Shown: positions 15,509-23,477 of the stretch, piece by piece
Numbering within the stretch: the first letter of the stretch is position 1
Layout: every line of letters starts with the position of its first letter
Source: Paulinella micropora
Lineage: Eukaryota > Cercozoa > Imbricatea > Euglyphida > Paulinellidae
Length of the DNA stretch: 27,500 bases
Assembly (NCBI GenBank): GCA_019918135.1
Contig: WBZZ01006382.1
Coordinates: 1-27,500, forward strand
Direction: 5' to 3'
Made by a program: the position numbers and the translations under genes
The notes under the pieces: generated by a model
Told to the model about the DNA's origin: nothing
The model's input: only the letters and a program-made list of their open reading frames with translations
Databases searched by the model: none

Positions 15509-16327
15509 ATGCAAAAGATTAACAATGTCAAGGTGAAGCCAGTAAAACAAGAGGGTGATGGAAATAAAAAAGCAAAAGGTTATAAATTATTTAATGAGCC
15601 GTATTCCAACATATTTCTACTTGCTAGAAAGAAGAGCGGGAAAACAACAGCACTCTTTGAAATACTGAAACGGACAACAGACAAAAAAACCCGTATTGTC
15701 ATTATCGCTTCAACAATTCACAAGGACTACATTTATAAAGCAATGGTAAAGCACTTTAAGAACAGAGGCAACCCAATGGCGATTTATACCTTTCTCAAAT
15801 CAGACGGGGTGAATGTGATAGACTATGAACTAGACAAACTGAACAGGCAGGATGAAGAGCACGAAGGAGAAGTAAAACAGGATGATAAAGAACCGATGGA
15901 GAAACCACAATTTCTTTATTTCGGAAAAGAAAAGAAACAGATAAAGGAGGCACCGAAAGAAAGGCCGAGTAAATATATATCTCCAGAGGTTGTTTTTGTT
16001 TTGGATGATTTAGGAAGTGGATTAAGAGACAAGTCTGTAAGCGATTTGTTAAAAAAGAACAGACACTATAAATCAAAGGTTATTATGTCTAGTCAGTATT
16101 TGAACGACCTACGGCCAGAAGCCATAAAGCAGTTAGATTATTTATTAATCTTTCCAGCCCAATCTCAGGACAAAATGGAACTCGTGTATAAACACTTAGA
16201 CTTATCTTTTGACTTTGATTACTTTCTTCAAAAGTATCACGAGGCAACAAAAGAGAGATTTAACTTTTTATATGTTTCAAGTGTAGATGATGAGTTAAGA
16301 AAAAACTTTGCTTATCGTCTTAAGTAA
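15509..16327 (+). CDS. A32-like (FtsK/HerA) genome packaging ATPase
   Basis: The product has 272 residues from ATG 15509 (276 from 15497). Walker A is ARKKSGKTTALFEIL (residues 43-50 by the longer numbering). Walker B is VVFVLDDLGSG (about 165-175). A downstream MSSQYLNDL with Gln200 matches the sensor position of the HerA/FtsK superfamily. A charged, probably loop insertion (about 110-160: EEHEGEVKQDDKEP) separates the two. The length fits PLV and virophage packaging ATPases. It would pump DNA into preformed capsids and lies in the capsid gene block ahead of the basic protein and protease. Confidence 0.92.
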   Translation: MQKINNVKVKPVKQEGDGNKKAKGYKLFNEPYSNIFLLARKKSGKTTALFEILKRTTDKKTRIVIIASTIHKDYIYKAMVKHFKNRGNPMAIYTFLKSDGVNVIDYELDKLNRQDEEHEGEVKQDDKEPMEKPQFLYFGKEKKQIKEAPKERPSKYISPEVVFVLDDLGSGLRDKSVSDLLKKNRHYKSKVIMSSQYLNDLRPEAIKQLDYLLIFPAQSQDKMELVYKHLDLSFDFDYFLQKYHEATKERFNFLYVSSVDDELRKNFAYRLK

Positions 16328-16363
16328 AAAAAATTTAGAATTAATTATTTTTTTATATAGTAT
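16328..16363 (+). promoter_or_regulatory. Putative late-type promoter of the basic protein
   Basis: TTTAGAATTAATTATTTTTT is followed by TATATAGTAT directly before the ATG at 16364. A near-identical TTTAGAATTATTTATTTTTT stands before the TATA box of the major capsid gene, so this is a shared element. Confidence 0.5.
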
Positions 16364-16687
16364 ATGGTAGTAAAAACAACTCGTGTTGAAGTCATTCCAA
16401 CAATCGGCAAACGAACTATTAACTCAAGCACAATGGCTGGAGGTAAAAAGAAGTCTGGTCGCAAGAAGAAGCAAGGAGGCAAGGGGCAGGCTGGCGGAAA
16501 AATTAACTGGGCAAAGGTTGGGAAAACGGCAATGGCAGTGAATAAATTTCTTCGTGATAACAAGATTATTTCAAAGACTGCGAACGCCCTTGGTGATGTC
16601 GGGGTTCCATATGCGTCTCGTATAGGCTCTACCGCCGCGAAACTTGGATATGGTAGGCAGAGCGGACGTGGTGCCTTAAAGTTTTGA
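16364..16687 (+). CDS. Small basic, Lys/Gly-rich protein, likely virion DNA-binding
   Basis: The 107-residue product starts MVVKTTRVEVIPTIGK. Residues 25-48 are strongly basic and glycine-rich (GGKKKSGRKKKQGGKGQAGG), and the C-terminal part (GVPYASRIGSTAAKLGYG, ending RGALKF) is Gly/Ala-rich and highly conserved with the remnant at 232-365. A second ATG at 16433 would start just before the basic run. The composition is that of adenovirus-like core or capsid-penetration peptides, but no family is firmly recognised. Its place beside the protease suggests it may be a cleavage substrate; this is inference. Confidence 0.75.
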   Translation: MVVKTTRVEVIPTIGKRTINSSTMAGGKKKSGRKKKQGGKGQAGGKINWAKVGKTAMAVNKFLRDNKIISKTANALGDVGVPYASRIGSTAAKLGYGRQSGRGALKF

Positions 16688-16830
16688 AAGATAGTTATCA
16701 ACTTCACTTTCATTCGTTTCACTCATTCTCGTTTGTTGATAACCATCGAAAACCGATTTATTTTTTCAATAAAGAAAAATAGATGTTTTAGAATAAGCGA
16801 GAATGCGAAGCATGAAGCGCAATTCTAAAA
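16688..16830 (+). promoter_or_regulatory. Bipartite palindromic spacer cassette, copy 2
   Basis: Unit I, 16694-16743: arms GTTATCAAC and GTTGATAAC around the core TTTCATTCGTTTCACTCATT. Unit II, 16786-16830: arms TTTTAGAAT and ATTCTAAAA, inner stem ATGC-GAA-GCAT that includes the protease start codon, and the core AAGCGAGAA ... GAAGCGCAATT. The order and cores match 10041-10233 read on the - strand, while the arms differ in sequence. In element A the same intergenic space has 48 unrelated bases, and the protease N-terminus differs exactly over the part covered by unit II. Confidence 0.65.
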
Positions 16831-18854
16831 AGGTAAGACCCCCGCGGGTTTATAGAAACAAAAGCGGGAAGCCGTATATTATCCAGAAGGGTAAAAAATA
16901 TTATCTTAATTTTGGCAAGAAAACAAATGATATGAGCACACTTCAAATCGTTAAACTTTTTATGAAATACTTAAGCAGACCGAGGACAACTAAGAGAATG
17001 AAGACAAAGAAGGAAGAAAATCTCGGACATGTCCGAGATATGAGGAAAGTCCAAAGCCTATCTGAAATTGAACAAAATACGAGAACCGCCATTAATGACC
17101 ACTTAGACAAACTTAAGAAGGAGAAATACGAAAAGATTGATGAGATAGACCAAAAAGAGAAAAAAGCACAGGCGGATGCTGAAGAAGAAAAGAAGAGGCA
17201 AGAAAGAAAAGACATAGCCGATGCTAAGGAAAGGCAGGATGAGTTAGCAAGGATACACCGCAATGAACTATCCGATATCAAGGAACGACAAGAACAAAAA
17301 GACAGAGAACTAAGAAGGGAGCAAAAACTCATAGAGGATTTACAATACGAACAGCAAAGGAACCAAAGATTGGCTATTATGCCACCGCCACAGCAGTATC
17401 AATATATCATGCCACAACAACAGGGACAACCACAAGCACCGCCACAAGCACCACCATTAGCACCACCATTTGGAGCACCACCACAAGCACCAGCCTTACC
17501 TGATTTAGGAGATGAAGCACCATTGAAAACAAAAGAGCAATATGAGGAAGAAAAAAAGCAAAAGCAGAAAGATATTGAAACATTGAAATTAGCAGGATAC
17601 ACAGATAAATTCATTAAAAAGATGAGTCTCAAAGACTTACAAAAAGCCAGTCAAGATATTCAGATGGCTATAGCCACAGCGACATCTTTAGAAGAACAGA
17701 AAAAGTTAGCAGAAGAATATAAAGAAAAACTTGAAAAGGAAAAAAAGAAAGTGGAAGAAAAGGGTAAGCATCTTGAAAATTTACAAATTAATCAATTTTT
17801 AATCTCTGGATTTTCAAAAACTTATCACCCAAACATTACTATAAAAGAGTTAGCACAGGCTTTAAAAAAGAGACTAGATAATGATGGACATAAAAAATTA
17901 AATTACAAAGACACTTCAAATTGGATAATTAACATGATTAAAAGGTTTAATATTGATGTTGGAAGTGAGGTGAAAAACGTAAAAAGAAAAGTGGCGGATT
18001 ACGCTAGATATGAAGAGTATATGGGTATTAATGAGCAAAAAGGTAGTGGAGCGAAGACATTAAATGAATTAATTGATAAGGTATTTTCAATAGCGAAAAT
18101 AAAAAAATACTTAGCCCGCAAAGATTGGAAACACACAATGAACAAACATGATTTTGTAAATACTCTAACTAACAAAATGACAATAGACCCAAATGTAGAT
18201 AAACAAGTTTCAGCGGATTTAAATGTTGATGAAGGGATGCCCCAACCGCTACCCCCGCCACCAGAGCCAGCAGCGGATACGACTACACCGCCAGACCGAA
18301 CACCACCAGAGGAGCAACAGCAACCAGAGCCAGAGCCACAGCCACAGCAAGAGGGTGAGGGGAGGGGACTAATGACTAATGAAATAGACGACATAATGAA
18401 AAAATATGGATGGTATCTCGGAGCAATAGCCAGTGATGAAATCTACAAGTTGAAGCCCGCAAGCAGAAAGCGATACGGATTTATTATGAATTTGGATAAT
18501 CACAAACAAGCGGGGTCTCATTGGATTGCTATATGGGTAAGTCTGGATAAAGACAGGTCAGTGGAAGTGTATGACCCTTTAGCACTTTACCAACCGACGG
18601 AAGACTTTCAACAACAAATGAAACGGCTAATTGACCGAAGTAATCCTGATAGTTATTTATTGATGAAGGTAAATCAAGTAAAACAACAATCTGATACAAG
18701 CGACACATGTGGATGGCACTCAATGCGGTTTCTTTTAGAGCGGGCAAAAGGAGTGCGATTTAAATTTGCTAGTGGTTATACAGACTTAAAAGAAGACGAA
18801 GCGGAAAAATTGAAAGCCCAGAATGGGTATGGCTATTTTGATACATTTATCTGA
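16803..18854 (+). CDS. Adenain/Ulp1-like cysteine protease with long N-terminal extension
   Basis: The product has 683 residues. N-terminal basic segment (RPPRVYRNKSGKPYIIQKGK), then a long Lys/Glu/Gln coiled coil (about 70-200), a Pro/Gln/Ala-rich linker (about 200-235), more helix (about 240-460), a second Pro/Glu/Gln linker (about 480-515), and the C-terminal protease domain from about 525. Catalytic residues fit adenain: His573 (GSHWIAIW), Asp591 (VEVYDPLA), Gln629 and Cys636 (SDTCGWHSM) with the adenain-like 7-residue Gln-Cys spacing. It would process virion precursors. PLV proteases are often shorter, so the 500-residue extension is notable; it may be a scaffold or minor capsid part fused to the enzyme. 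The first codons lie in a palindrome. Confidence 0.88.
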   Translation: MRSMKRNSKKVRPPRVYRNKSGKPYIIQKGKKYYLNFGKKTNDMSTLQIVKLFMKYLSRPRTTKRMKTKKEENLGHVRDMRKVQSLSEIEQNTRTAINDHLDKLKKEKYEKIDEIDQKEKKAQADAEEEKKRQERKDIADAKERQDELARIHRNELSDIKERQEQKDRELRREQKLIEDLQYEQQRNQRLAIMPPPQQYQYIMPQQQGQPQAPPQAPPLAPPFGAPPQAPALPDLGDEAPLKTKEQYEEEKKQKQKDIETLKLAGYTDKFIKKMSLKDLQKASQDIQMAIATATSLEEQKKLAEEYKEKLEKEKKKVEEKGKHLENLQINQFLISGFSKTYHPNITIKELAQALKKRLDNDGHKKLNYKDTSNWIINMIKRFNIDVGSEVKNVKRKVADYARYEEYMGINEQKGSGAKTLNELIDKVFSIAKIKKYLARKDWKHTMNKHDFVNTLTNKMTIDPNVDKQVSADLNVDEGMPQPLPPPPEPAADTTTPPDRTPPEEQQQPEPEPQPQQEGEGRGLMTNEIDDIMKKYGWYLGAIASDEIYKLKPASRKRYGFIMNLDNHKQAGSHWIAIWVSLDKDRSVEVYDPLALYQPTEDFQQQMKRLIDRSNPDSYLLMKVNQVKQQSDTSDTCGWHSMRFLLERAKGVRFKFASGYTDLKEDEAEKLKAQNGYGYFDTFI

Positions 18855-18876
18855 AATATTATTTGTATAATATATC
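18855..18876 (+). promoter_or_regulatory. TATA-like box before the penton gene
   Basis: The entire 22-base gap is A/T-rich and ends TATAATATATC directly before ATG 18877, the same arrangement as at several other starts. Confidence 0.4.
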
Positions 18877-19689
18877 ATGGACTACAAAGGCGGGCGAAGT
18901 AGTGGTATTTACTATATCAACAGCAAAAACCGAATAACGGGAACAGATAGCGACTTTACACACGAAATAAACTTAAAATCACTGGACAATCCCACACATT
19001 GTAAAATTCTTCATATCTATGTGCCGAAGTCGTATTACTCCGTAGCCTCTCCATATAATACTTTTACATTATCTGAAGACGGGTATGAGGCTTTAATTAC
19101 TATACCTGAGGGAAACTACACAATGAACAATCTAAAAAATAAACTATCTGAGGTGTTATCCGCAGACAGCCCAAATAATTATACTTATGTTGTATCCAGT
19201 AATAATACCAACATAGAACCAGAGGACGGCAAATTGACATTCAGTGTGTCAGAGAATAAAGGTATTCAACCGCGGTTTATATTTGATAATGATACCCGTA
19301 TTCACGAGGTTATGGGATTTGATAGAAACTCAACATATTTCTTTGCTGATGATTTTATTAAATCTCCAAATGTAATTATTCTAACTGGTGAAAAGACTTT
19401 GTATCTTCAATCGGATTTAGTTGGAGAAGGAGATAATCACGTGCTACAAGAAATATACACAGCCAACGAAATCCCGTTTGGTGCTGTCATTTATGATGGC
19501 TCTGGAAGCGAATACGGGAAAACATTATCCGCAAGTTCTAATAATGTGTTTAGGTTTTACTTGACGGACGAAAACGACCAAGCAATTAACCTTAATGGTT
19601 TAGGTATCGTTATGACATTACTTGTTTATCGTGAAACTAATTATTTTAGTTTATTTAATTCATTCTTCAATTTGTTGAAATCAAAGTGA
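18877..19689 (+). CDS. Penton-like minor capsid protein
   Basis: The 270-residue product starts MDYKGGRSSGIYYINSKNRI. The opening IYYINSKNRITGTDSDFTHE is characteristic of minor capsid (penton) proteins of PLVs and virophages. Recurring features are a LKILHIYVPKSYYSV-like beta segment, IPEGNYTMNNLKNKLSEVL, FSVSENKGIQPRFIFDND and HEVMGFDRNSTYFF. These fit a single jelly-roll protein that forms pentameric vertices. No signal peptide or membrane segment is present. It sits 22 bases after the protease and upstream of the major capsid, the usual late-block order. Confidence 0.85.
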   Translation: MDYKGGRSSGIYYINSKNRITGTDSDFTHEINLKSLDNPTHCKILHIYVPKSYYSVASPYNTFTLSEDGYEALITIPEGNYTMNNLKNKLSEVLSADSPNNYTYVVSSNNTNIEPEDGKLTFSVSENKGIQPRFIFDNDTRIHEVMGFDRNSTYFFADDFIKSPNVIILTGEKTLYLQSDLVGEGDNHVLQEIYTANEIPFGAVIYDGSGSEYGKTLSASSNNVFRFYLTDENDQAINLNGLGIVMTLLVYRETNYFSLFNSFFNLLKSK

Positions 19690-19714
19690 ATTATTTTTGA
19701 TGTAAATATAAGAT

Positions 19715-19885
19715 ATGTGTAAAGAATGTAAGCCGAACAACTTTTGCGAACACAACAAACAAAAAGGGCATTGTGCGGAATGTGGCGCATGGCGATGTGA
19801 AACTTGTAATGTAAAACTTAGTAGTAAGCAAAGTTTTCATAACCATATTACTTCAAAAAGGCACATTAATAAGATTGATGAATAA
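19715..19885 (+). CDS. 56-residue zinc-finger protein
   Basis: The short frame at 19715-19885 encodes MCKECKPNNFCEHNKQKGHC, then AECGAWRCETCNVKLSSKQS, then FHNHITSKRHINKIDE. It has eight cysteines and five histidines. The C-terminal CETC...HNHITSKRH fits a C2H2/U1-type finger (CxxC, 12-residue gap, then His pair), and the N-terminal Cys/His cluster could bind a second zinc. An AAATATAAGAT box lies just before the ATG. It lies between the two capsid genes and may be a transcription regulator or an RNA/DNA-binding virion protein. Similar short fingers occur in large DNA viruses of protists. Confidence 0.7.
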   Translation: MCKECKPNNFCEHNKQKGHCAECGAWRCETCNVKLSSKQSFHNHITSKRHINKIDE

Positions 19886-19975
19886 ACAATAATTATTTTA
19901 GAATTATTTATTTTTTTTCTATAAATATATTCTTGTGAATTAGTTAATTTACAACACTTCAAAAAAAAGAAAAAA
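19886..19975 (+). promoter_or_regulatory. Major capsid promoter with long A-rich leader
   Basis: A 7-bp inverted repeat, AATAATT/AATTATT (19888-19908), overlaps TTTAGAATTATTTATTTTTT, which is followed by CTATAAATATATT (19919-19931). Unlike other genes here, the ATG is about 45 bases beyond the box, after a leader ending in an A-rich run (AAAAAAAAGAAAAA) that abuts the start. The A-rich leader recalls late leaders of poxviruses and some giant viruses; that comparison is inference. Confidence 0.5.
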
Positions 19976-21427
19976 ATGCCTGTCCAATACGGAGGAGAAC
20001 TAGTCCATCAGACTAAGGAACTGCTCACTGGTAAGTATGAATTGAACAAACTTACTGCCCGTGAAGGGTCGGCTGATGTTAACATTACAACTGCTGGTGG
20101 AAATGAAAGCACCTTTGAAATCCCTACTCGTCCTTTGAACCTTGCCCGTAGTGTCTTGCGATTTACTTACACCCCTACCGCATCTGCTGGTTATAATCGT
20201 ATGTTTATGGACTGCTTGCCTATGATACAAAGAATTGAACTGCGAAGCCGAAGCGGTCAGTATCTGTGTAATCTTCAACACGTTGGTAACTACACTAAGA
20301 TGATTTGGAAGCCTGAAATTAAATATGAAAAATTTATGGCACTTGAAAACCACGGGGCGGGTGTATCTAGCGGGGCTATGCTTCAAAAGTGTAATGCTGG
20401 AAAAGTTGAGATAGGAACTAGAGCAGAAAGAAAGGCAATTGCTGATGCTGCTGCGGCTGCGACTTTAAGAGATGCTGTTCAAGCATATTACAAAGTGCCA
20501 CTTGTTAATGCCCGCCGTCATAATGATACTGCTCTCGCCGATAGCACTGCTGGAAATTATAGCCTTGTTAATGTTCCTTTTGAGGAGGCTAAGTATTTTG
20601 AAGGAGGAACTAATGCGAACCCTGACCCTGTCATTAAAGTTAAACTTCCATTGGGTATGATTTTTGGAACTATTTTTGAACTGGACAAGACTATCGGTTT
20701 TAATGAAATCCTTGATTTGCGAATTGTGTGGGAGGGAACTAACCGCTCTACTTTCTATGGAACTGATGCAAGCAGTATTTCCACTGGTGCTGCACAGGTG
20801 GCTGTTGGTGCTACTATTTCAAACTTGAACCTGTTTCTTGCCGTAGAGACTGACCCAAATGTTGTCCTTGGTGTTCAGCAGAAGATTGCGGGAGAAGGTT
20901 TCCCGTTTAAGATTGAATACCCTATCTCTTGGAAGCAGAACCTCTCAACAGCAAGCCAAAATTTCGTTGTAAAAATGAACCGCTCACAGGGTGAGAGAAT
21001 TAGAAGAATTTATACTTCCGCATTCCACAACGACGAAAATAAAAATACTGCTTTCGACAATGACAACAGAGCGGGTGCTAAGGTTGAAAAATACTATACA
21101 ACTCTGGATGGCTCTCGTCTTCAACAATTTGACATTGACACCTCTGAGAATGAAGACTATATGATTTTGAAGGATAAGTTGAAGGGTAGTGCTATCCTAA
21201 ACAGCGATGTCTATCATTACAACTGGTTTCATGTTGATACTTGGGACAATAACCGCCCCCTGTGCGATAAGGATACCGACGGGTATGAGGTGAGTGGTCT
21301 GAGCCTTGACACTGAGAGGCGTTATGAGTTCGTTTCAACTACTGCTGGAAACAATCTTAACCATTACACTTTTGCCATTCTTCAACGAAGTGTGCTTGTT
21401 AAGGGAATTGAAATTTTGATGTCGTAA
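19976..21427 (+). CDS. Major capsid protein, double jelly-roll type
   Basis: The 483-residue product starts MPVQYGGELVHQTKELLTGK. N-terminal features resemble PLV major capsids: FEIPTRPLNLARSVLRFTYT (about 47-66), the DCLPMIQRIELRSRSGQYLCN segment and NYTKMIWKPE. The second half has PLGMIFG...LDKTIGFNEILDLRIVWEG (about 225-255), a second jelly-roll-like block ending LFLAVETDPNVV, PFKIEYPISWKQNLS and the C-terminal VLVKGIEILMS. The size and the split into two similarly sized beta domains fit the double jelly-roll fold forming pseudohexameric capsomers. G/C at third positions looks higher than in neighbours, consistent with high expression; not counted. A long leader with an A-rich end precedes it. 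Confidence 0.88.
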   Translation: MPVQYGGELVHQTKELLTGKYELNKLTAREGSADVNITTAGGNESTFEIPTRPLNLARSVLRFTYTPTASAGYNRMFMDCLPMIQRIELRSRSGQYLCNLQHVGNYTKMIWKPEIKYEKFMALENHGAGVSSGAMLQKCNAGKVEIGTRAERKAIADAAAAATLRDAVQAYYKVPLVNARRHNDTALADSTAGNYSLVNVPFEEAKYFEGGTNANPDPVIKVKLPLGMIFGTIFELDKTIGFNEILDLRIVWEGTNRSTFYGTDASSISTGAAQVAVGATISNLNLFLAVETDPNVVLGVQQKIAGEGFPFKIEYPISWKQNLSTASQNFVVKMNRSQGERIRRIYTSAFHNDENKNTAFDNDNRAGAKVEKYYTTLDGSRLQQFDIDTSENEDYMILKDKLKGSAILNSDVYHYNWFHVDTWDNNRPLCDKDTDGYEVSGLSLDTERRYEFVSTTAGNNLNHYTFAILQRSVLVKGIEILMS

Positions 21428-21479
21428 GATGCGATTATTAATTTTGTTAGTTAATTTATTTTTTTATTATTAATATATA
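21428..21479 (+). promoter_or_regulatory. Promoter of the 407-residue virion-like gene
   Basis: The gap holds TTAGTTAATTTATTTTTTTA followed by TTATTAATATATA abutting the ATG at 21480: the T-rich element plus TATA box seen before the basic-protein gene. Confidence 0.45.
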
Positions 21480-22703
21480 ATGTCCCACCAACGAAATTTG
21501 ATAGCACAAAATCCTAAAGGAGAGTTCATTAACCTAAAAGTAGGATATGCTGGACATATTGATAATATGAAGACAGCCTTCGGCGAAACAACAACTGCAC
21601 AATTAACACCAGTATTACAAGAAATCTTTCCATATACCATTAATACTAGGATATGGACAAAAACAGAAACAAAATCGTCTGTGTCATTCTTGAATAATAT
21701 GGCTGAATTGAAAACAACTGCTGATGCTACGGCAGATGCTGGATTAGTAAGTAAAAGGAGAATAAAATATAGAACTGGAATGGGTGTCCTTGCCCGCTTT
21801 ACTGCTATATGGACAACGGATGATACAAAAGATTACTATTCATTTATTGGAATAGGAAATGACCTTAACGATGGATTTTATTTTTACAAAAATCAAGCAG
21901 GAATGAATATCGCGCGTATTAAAGGAGGTGTTGCAGTTTATATCGACCAAGAAGACTGGGATGACCCTTGCGATGGAACTTCTGCTATGCCGAACTTAGA
22001 CTGGAGTAAAGGAAATGTATTTCAAATTCAATTTCAGTATCTCGGGTTTGGTGCTATTAAGTTTTCAATTGAAAATCCAGAGACTGGTGAATTTCAATTA
22101 GTTCATATGTTTGAGTATGCGAATGCTAATACTGGTGTAAGCCTGCGAAATACAACATTACCTTTTACGGCAGTAATGAGAAATGATGCGGCGGTTGGAA
22201 TACAAATTCTTAAAACGGCGAGTGCTAGTTTATTCGTTGAGGGGTCAAATACTATTAATACCAGTATTACAAATACTGCGGAAGGAGACGAAAAAACAAG
22301 CACCACTGAAAGCCCCATTTTAAGTATCAGGAATAAAGCACTATTCAATAATAGCCTAACCAACTATTCAAATGTCTTTCCTTCCTTGGTAAGTATTACG
22401 AATGAAGATACTAAGTCAAATGTCGTCAGAATGGTATTGAATGGGACACTAACAGGGGCTGGTTTTGCTGATGTTGATGCCACAACTTCAATCGTAGATA
22501 CAGACACAAAAGCAACCGCTATCGCCAACGGAACGACAATTTTTAAGATTTATGTAAATGCCGCCTCAACTCAACAGATTAATCTCAGAACATATGATAT
22601 TCAATTAACACCGAACGATGTTTTGACATTCACACAGAAGGCTGTGTCGGCAGGTGCTGGTAGCAATATTAATGTTATCGCTAACTTTATTGAGGATCAT
22701 TGA
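21480..22703 (+). CDS. Large beta-rich protein, likely virion-associated, unknown
   Basis: The 407-residue product starts MSHQRNLIAQNPKGEFINLK. The N-terminal 60 residues look like an attachment segment. The middle (about 95-260: RIKYRTGMGVLARFTAIW, YSFIGIGNDLNDGFYF, GNVFQIQFQYLGFGAIKFSI, LPFTAVMRNDA) is a run of beta strands resembling concanavalin A-like lectin/glucanase folds found in phage and giant-virus surface proteins. The C-terminal part (about 300-407) is a second beta-rich domain with NVVRMVLNGTLTGAGF and LRTYDIQLTPNDVLTFTQK. No TM segment is present. It follows the major capsid and is convergent with the next gene, so it is probably the last late gene. The lectin-like fold is inference. 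Confidence 0.7.
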   Translation: MSHQRNLIAQNPKGEFINLKVGYAGHIDNMKTAFGETTTAQLTPVLQEIFPYTINTRIWTKTETKSSVSFLNNMAELKTTADATADAGLVSKRRIKYRTGMGVLARFTAIWTTDDTKDYYSFIGIGNDLNDGFYFYKNQAGMNIARIKGGVAVYIDQEDWDDPCDGTSAMPNLDWSKGNVFQIQFQYLGFGAIKFSIENPETGEFQLVHMFEYANANTGVSLRNTTLPFTAVMRNDAAVGIQILKTASASLFVEGSNTINTSITNTAEGDEKTSTTESPILSIRNKALFNNSLTNYSNVFPSLVSITNEDTKSNVVRMVLNGTLTGAGFADVDATTSIVDTDTKATAIANGTTIFKIYVNAASTQQINLRTYDIQLTPNDVLTFTQKAVSAGAGSNINVIANFIEDH

Positions 22704-22736
22704 AGCAAAAAAAATTAATGAAAAGCGATGTGGATA

Positions 22737-23162
22737 TTACAAATATTTTTTTACAGCGTCTTTGTTATTAAAATAAGGTTGTTGAATTAAATATTCAAGG
22801 TATGGTTTATCAATCTTAGCGACATCTTCAATTTTCATTTTTTTATACTTACCATATTGAAGAAAAATGTCTGCTTCACTTTGTGCTATTTCTTCACCCA
22901 CATTCATTTTAATCTCTGTAATTCCAGTTTCTTTCAAGTCAGTCTCCTTAAAAGGTGTGCTCTGCTCTTCGTCAAACATTTTTGATAATGTAGCCTCCAA
23001 AGGAATAACGACTTTCACATTATCATCTCTTGGTTTATATTGCTCATAGAAAGAAACAATGTCGGGTTTAGTCCATTTAATAGTGGGTTTCTTAACTTCG
23101 CTGTCAATGTTCCATTTTTCAATTTCATTCAAGTAGTCCTGCTTGGTGCTTAGGTCTATCAT
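22737..23162 (-). CDS. ExoX-C/DUF3820-like protein, paralogue 1
   Basis: The 141-residue product starts MIDLSTKQDYLNEIEKW. The C-terminal 45 residues (DIFLQYGKYKKMKIEDVAKI, then DKPYLEYLIQQPYF) match the small exodeoxyribonuclease X-like C-terminal module, pattern xFGKYKGxxIxDVAxxDxxYLxWL. The N-terminal part is charged helix with no catalytic domain, so the protein is not an exonuclease by itself. The neighbour at 23187 has the same module. A TATATATA box abuts the start. It lies between PolB and the late block and is transcribed with PolB, so a replication accessory role is plausible but not shown. Confidence 0.75.
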   Translation of the reverse strand: MIDLSTKQDYLNEIEKWNIDSEVKKPTIKWTKPDIVSFYEQYKPRDDNVKVVIPLEATLSKMFDEEQSTPFKETDLKETGITEIKMNVGEEIAQSEADIFLQYGKYKKMKIEDVAKIDKPYLEYLIQQPYFNNKDAVKKYL

Positions 23163-23175
23163 TGATATATATACT
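23163..23175 (-). promoter_or_regulatory. TATATATA box before ExoX-C-like gene 1
   Basis: On the - strand GTATATATATCA runs directly into the ATG at 23162, the same box-to-start spacing as at other genes on both strands. Confidence 0.4.
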
Positions 23176-23186
23176 ACAAAATAATT

Positions 23187-23477
23187 TTATTGTAAATATT
23201 TTTTTACTTCTGCCTTAATGTCGGTGAATTTATCAAACCAAGGCTGTTTCATAACCCATTCAAGGTATGGCTTATCAATAACCGCTATATCTTGAATTTT
23301 TTTACCTTTATACTTACCAAATGGAAAAACATCGGTTGGCTTTCCTTCTCTACTTTTTTCAATAGCCTTTATTTGGTCTTGAATTACCTTTTGAATATCT
23401 TTCAATGTGAATGTTTCATTTTTGGTTTCAAACGAAAGTTTTTCAAACTTCTCGCATAGTCTGGTGAGGGCGGACAT
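23187..23477 (-). CDS. ExoX-C/DUF3820-like protein, paralogue 2
   Basis: The 96-residue product starts MSALTRLCEKFEKLSFETKN. It has a helical N-terminal half and the ExoX-C-like module (FPFGKYKGKKIQDIAVIDKP, then YLEWVMKQPWF) at about residues 49-80. It ends in VKKYL like its neighbour (AVKKYL against EVKKYLQ), indicating a tandem duplication followed by divergence of the N-terminal parts. No nuclease motif is present. A CTATATACACCA stretch directly precedes the ATG. It is downstream of PolB on the same strand across a 74-base gap. Confidence 0.75.
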   Translation of the reverse strand: MSALTRLCEKFEKLSFETKNETFTLKDIQKVIQDQIKAIEKSREGKPTDVFPFGKYKGKKIQDIAVIDKPYLEWVMKQPWFDKFTDIKAEVKKYLQ

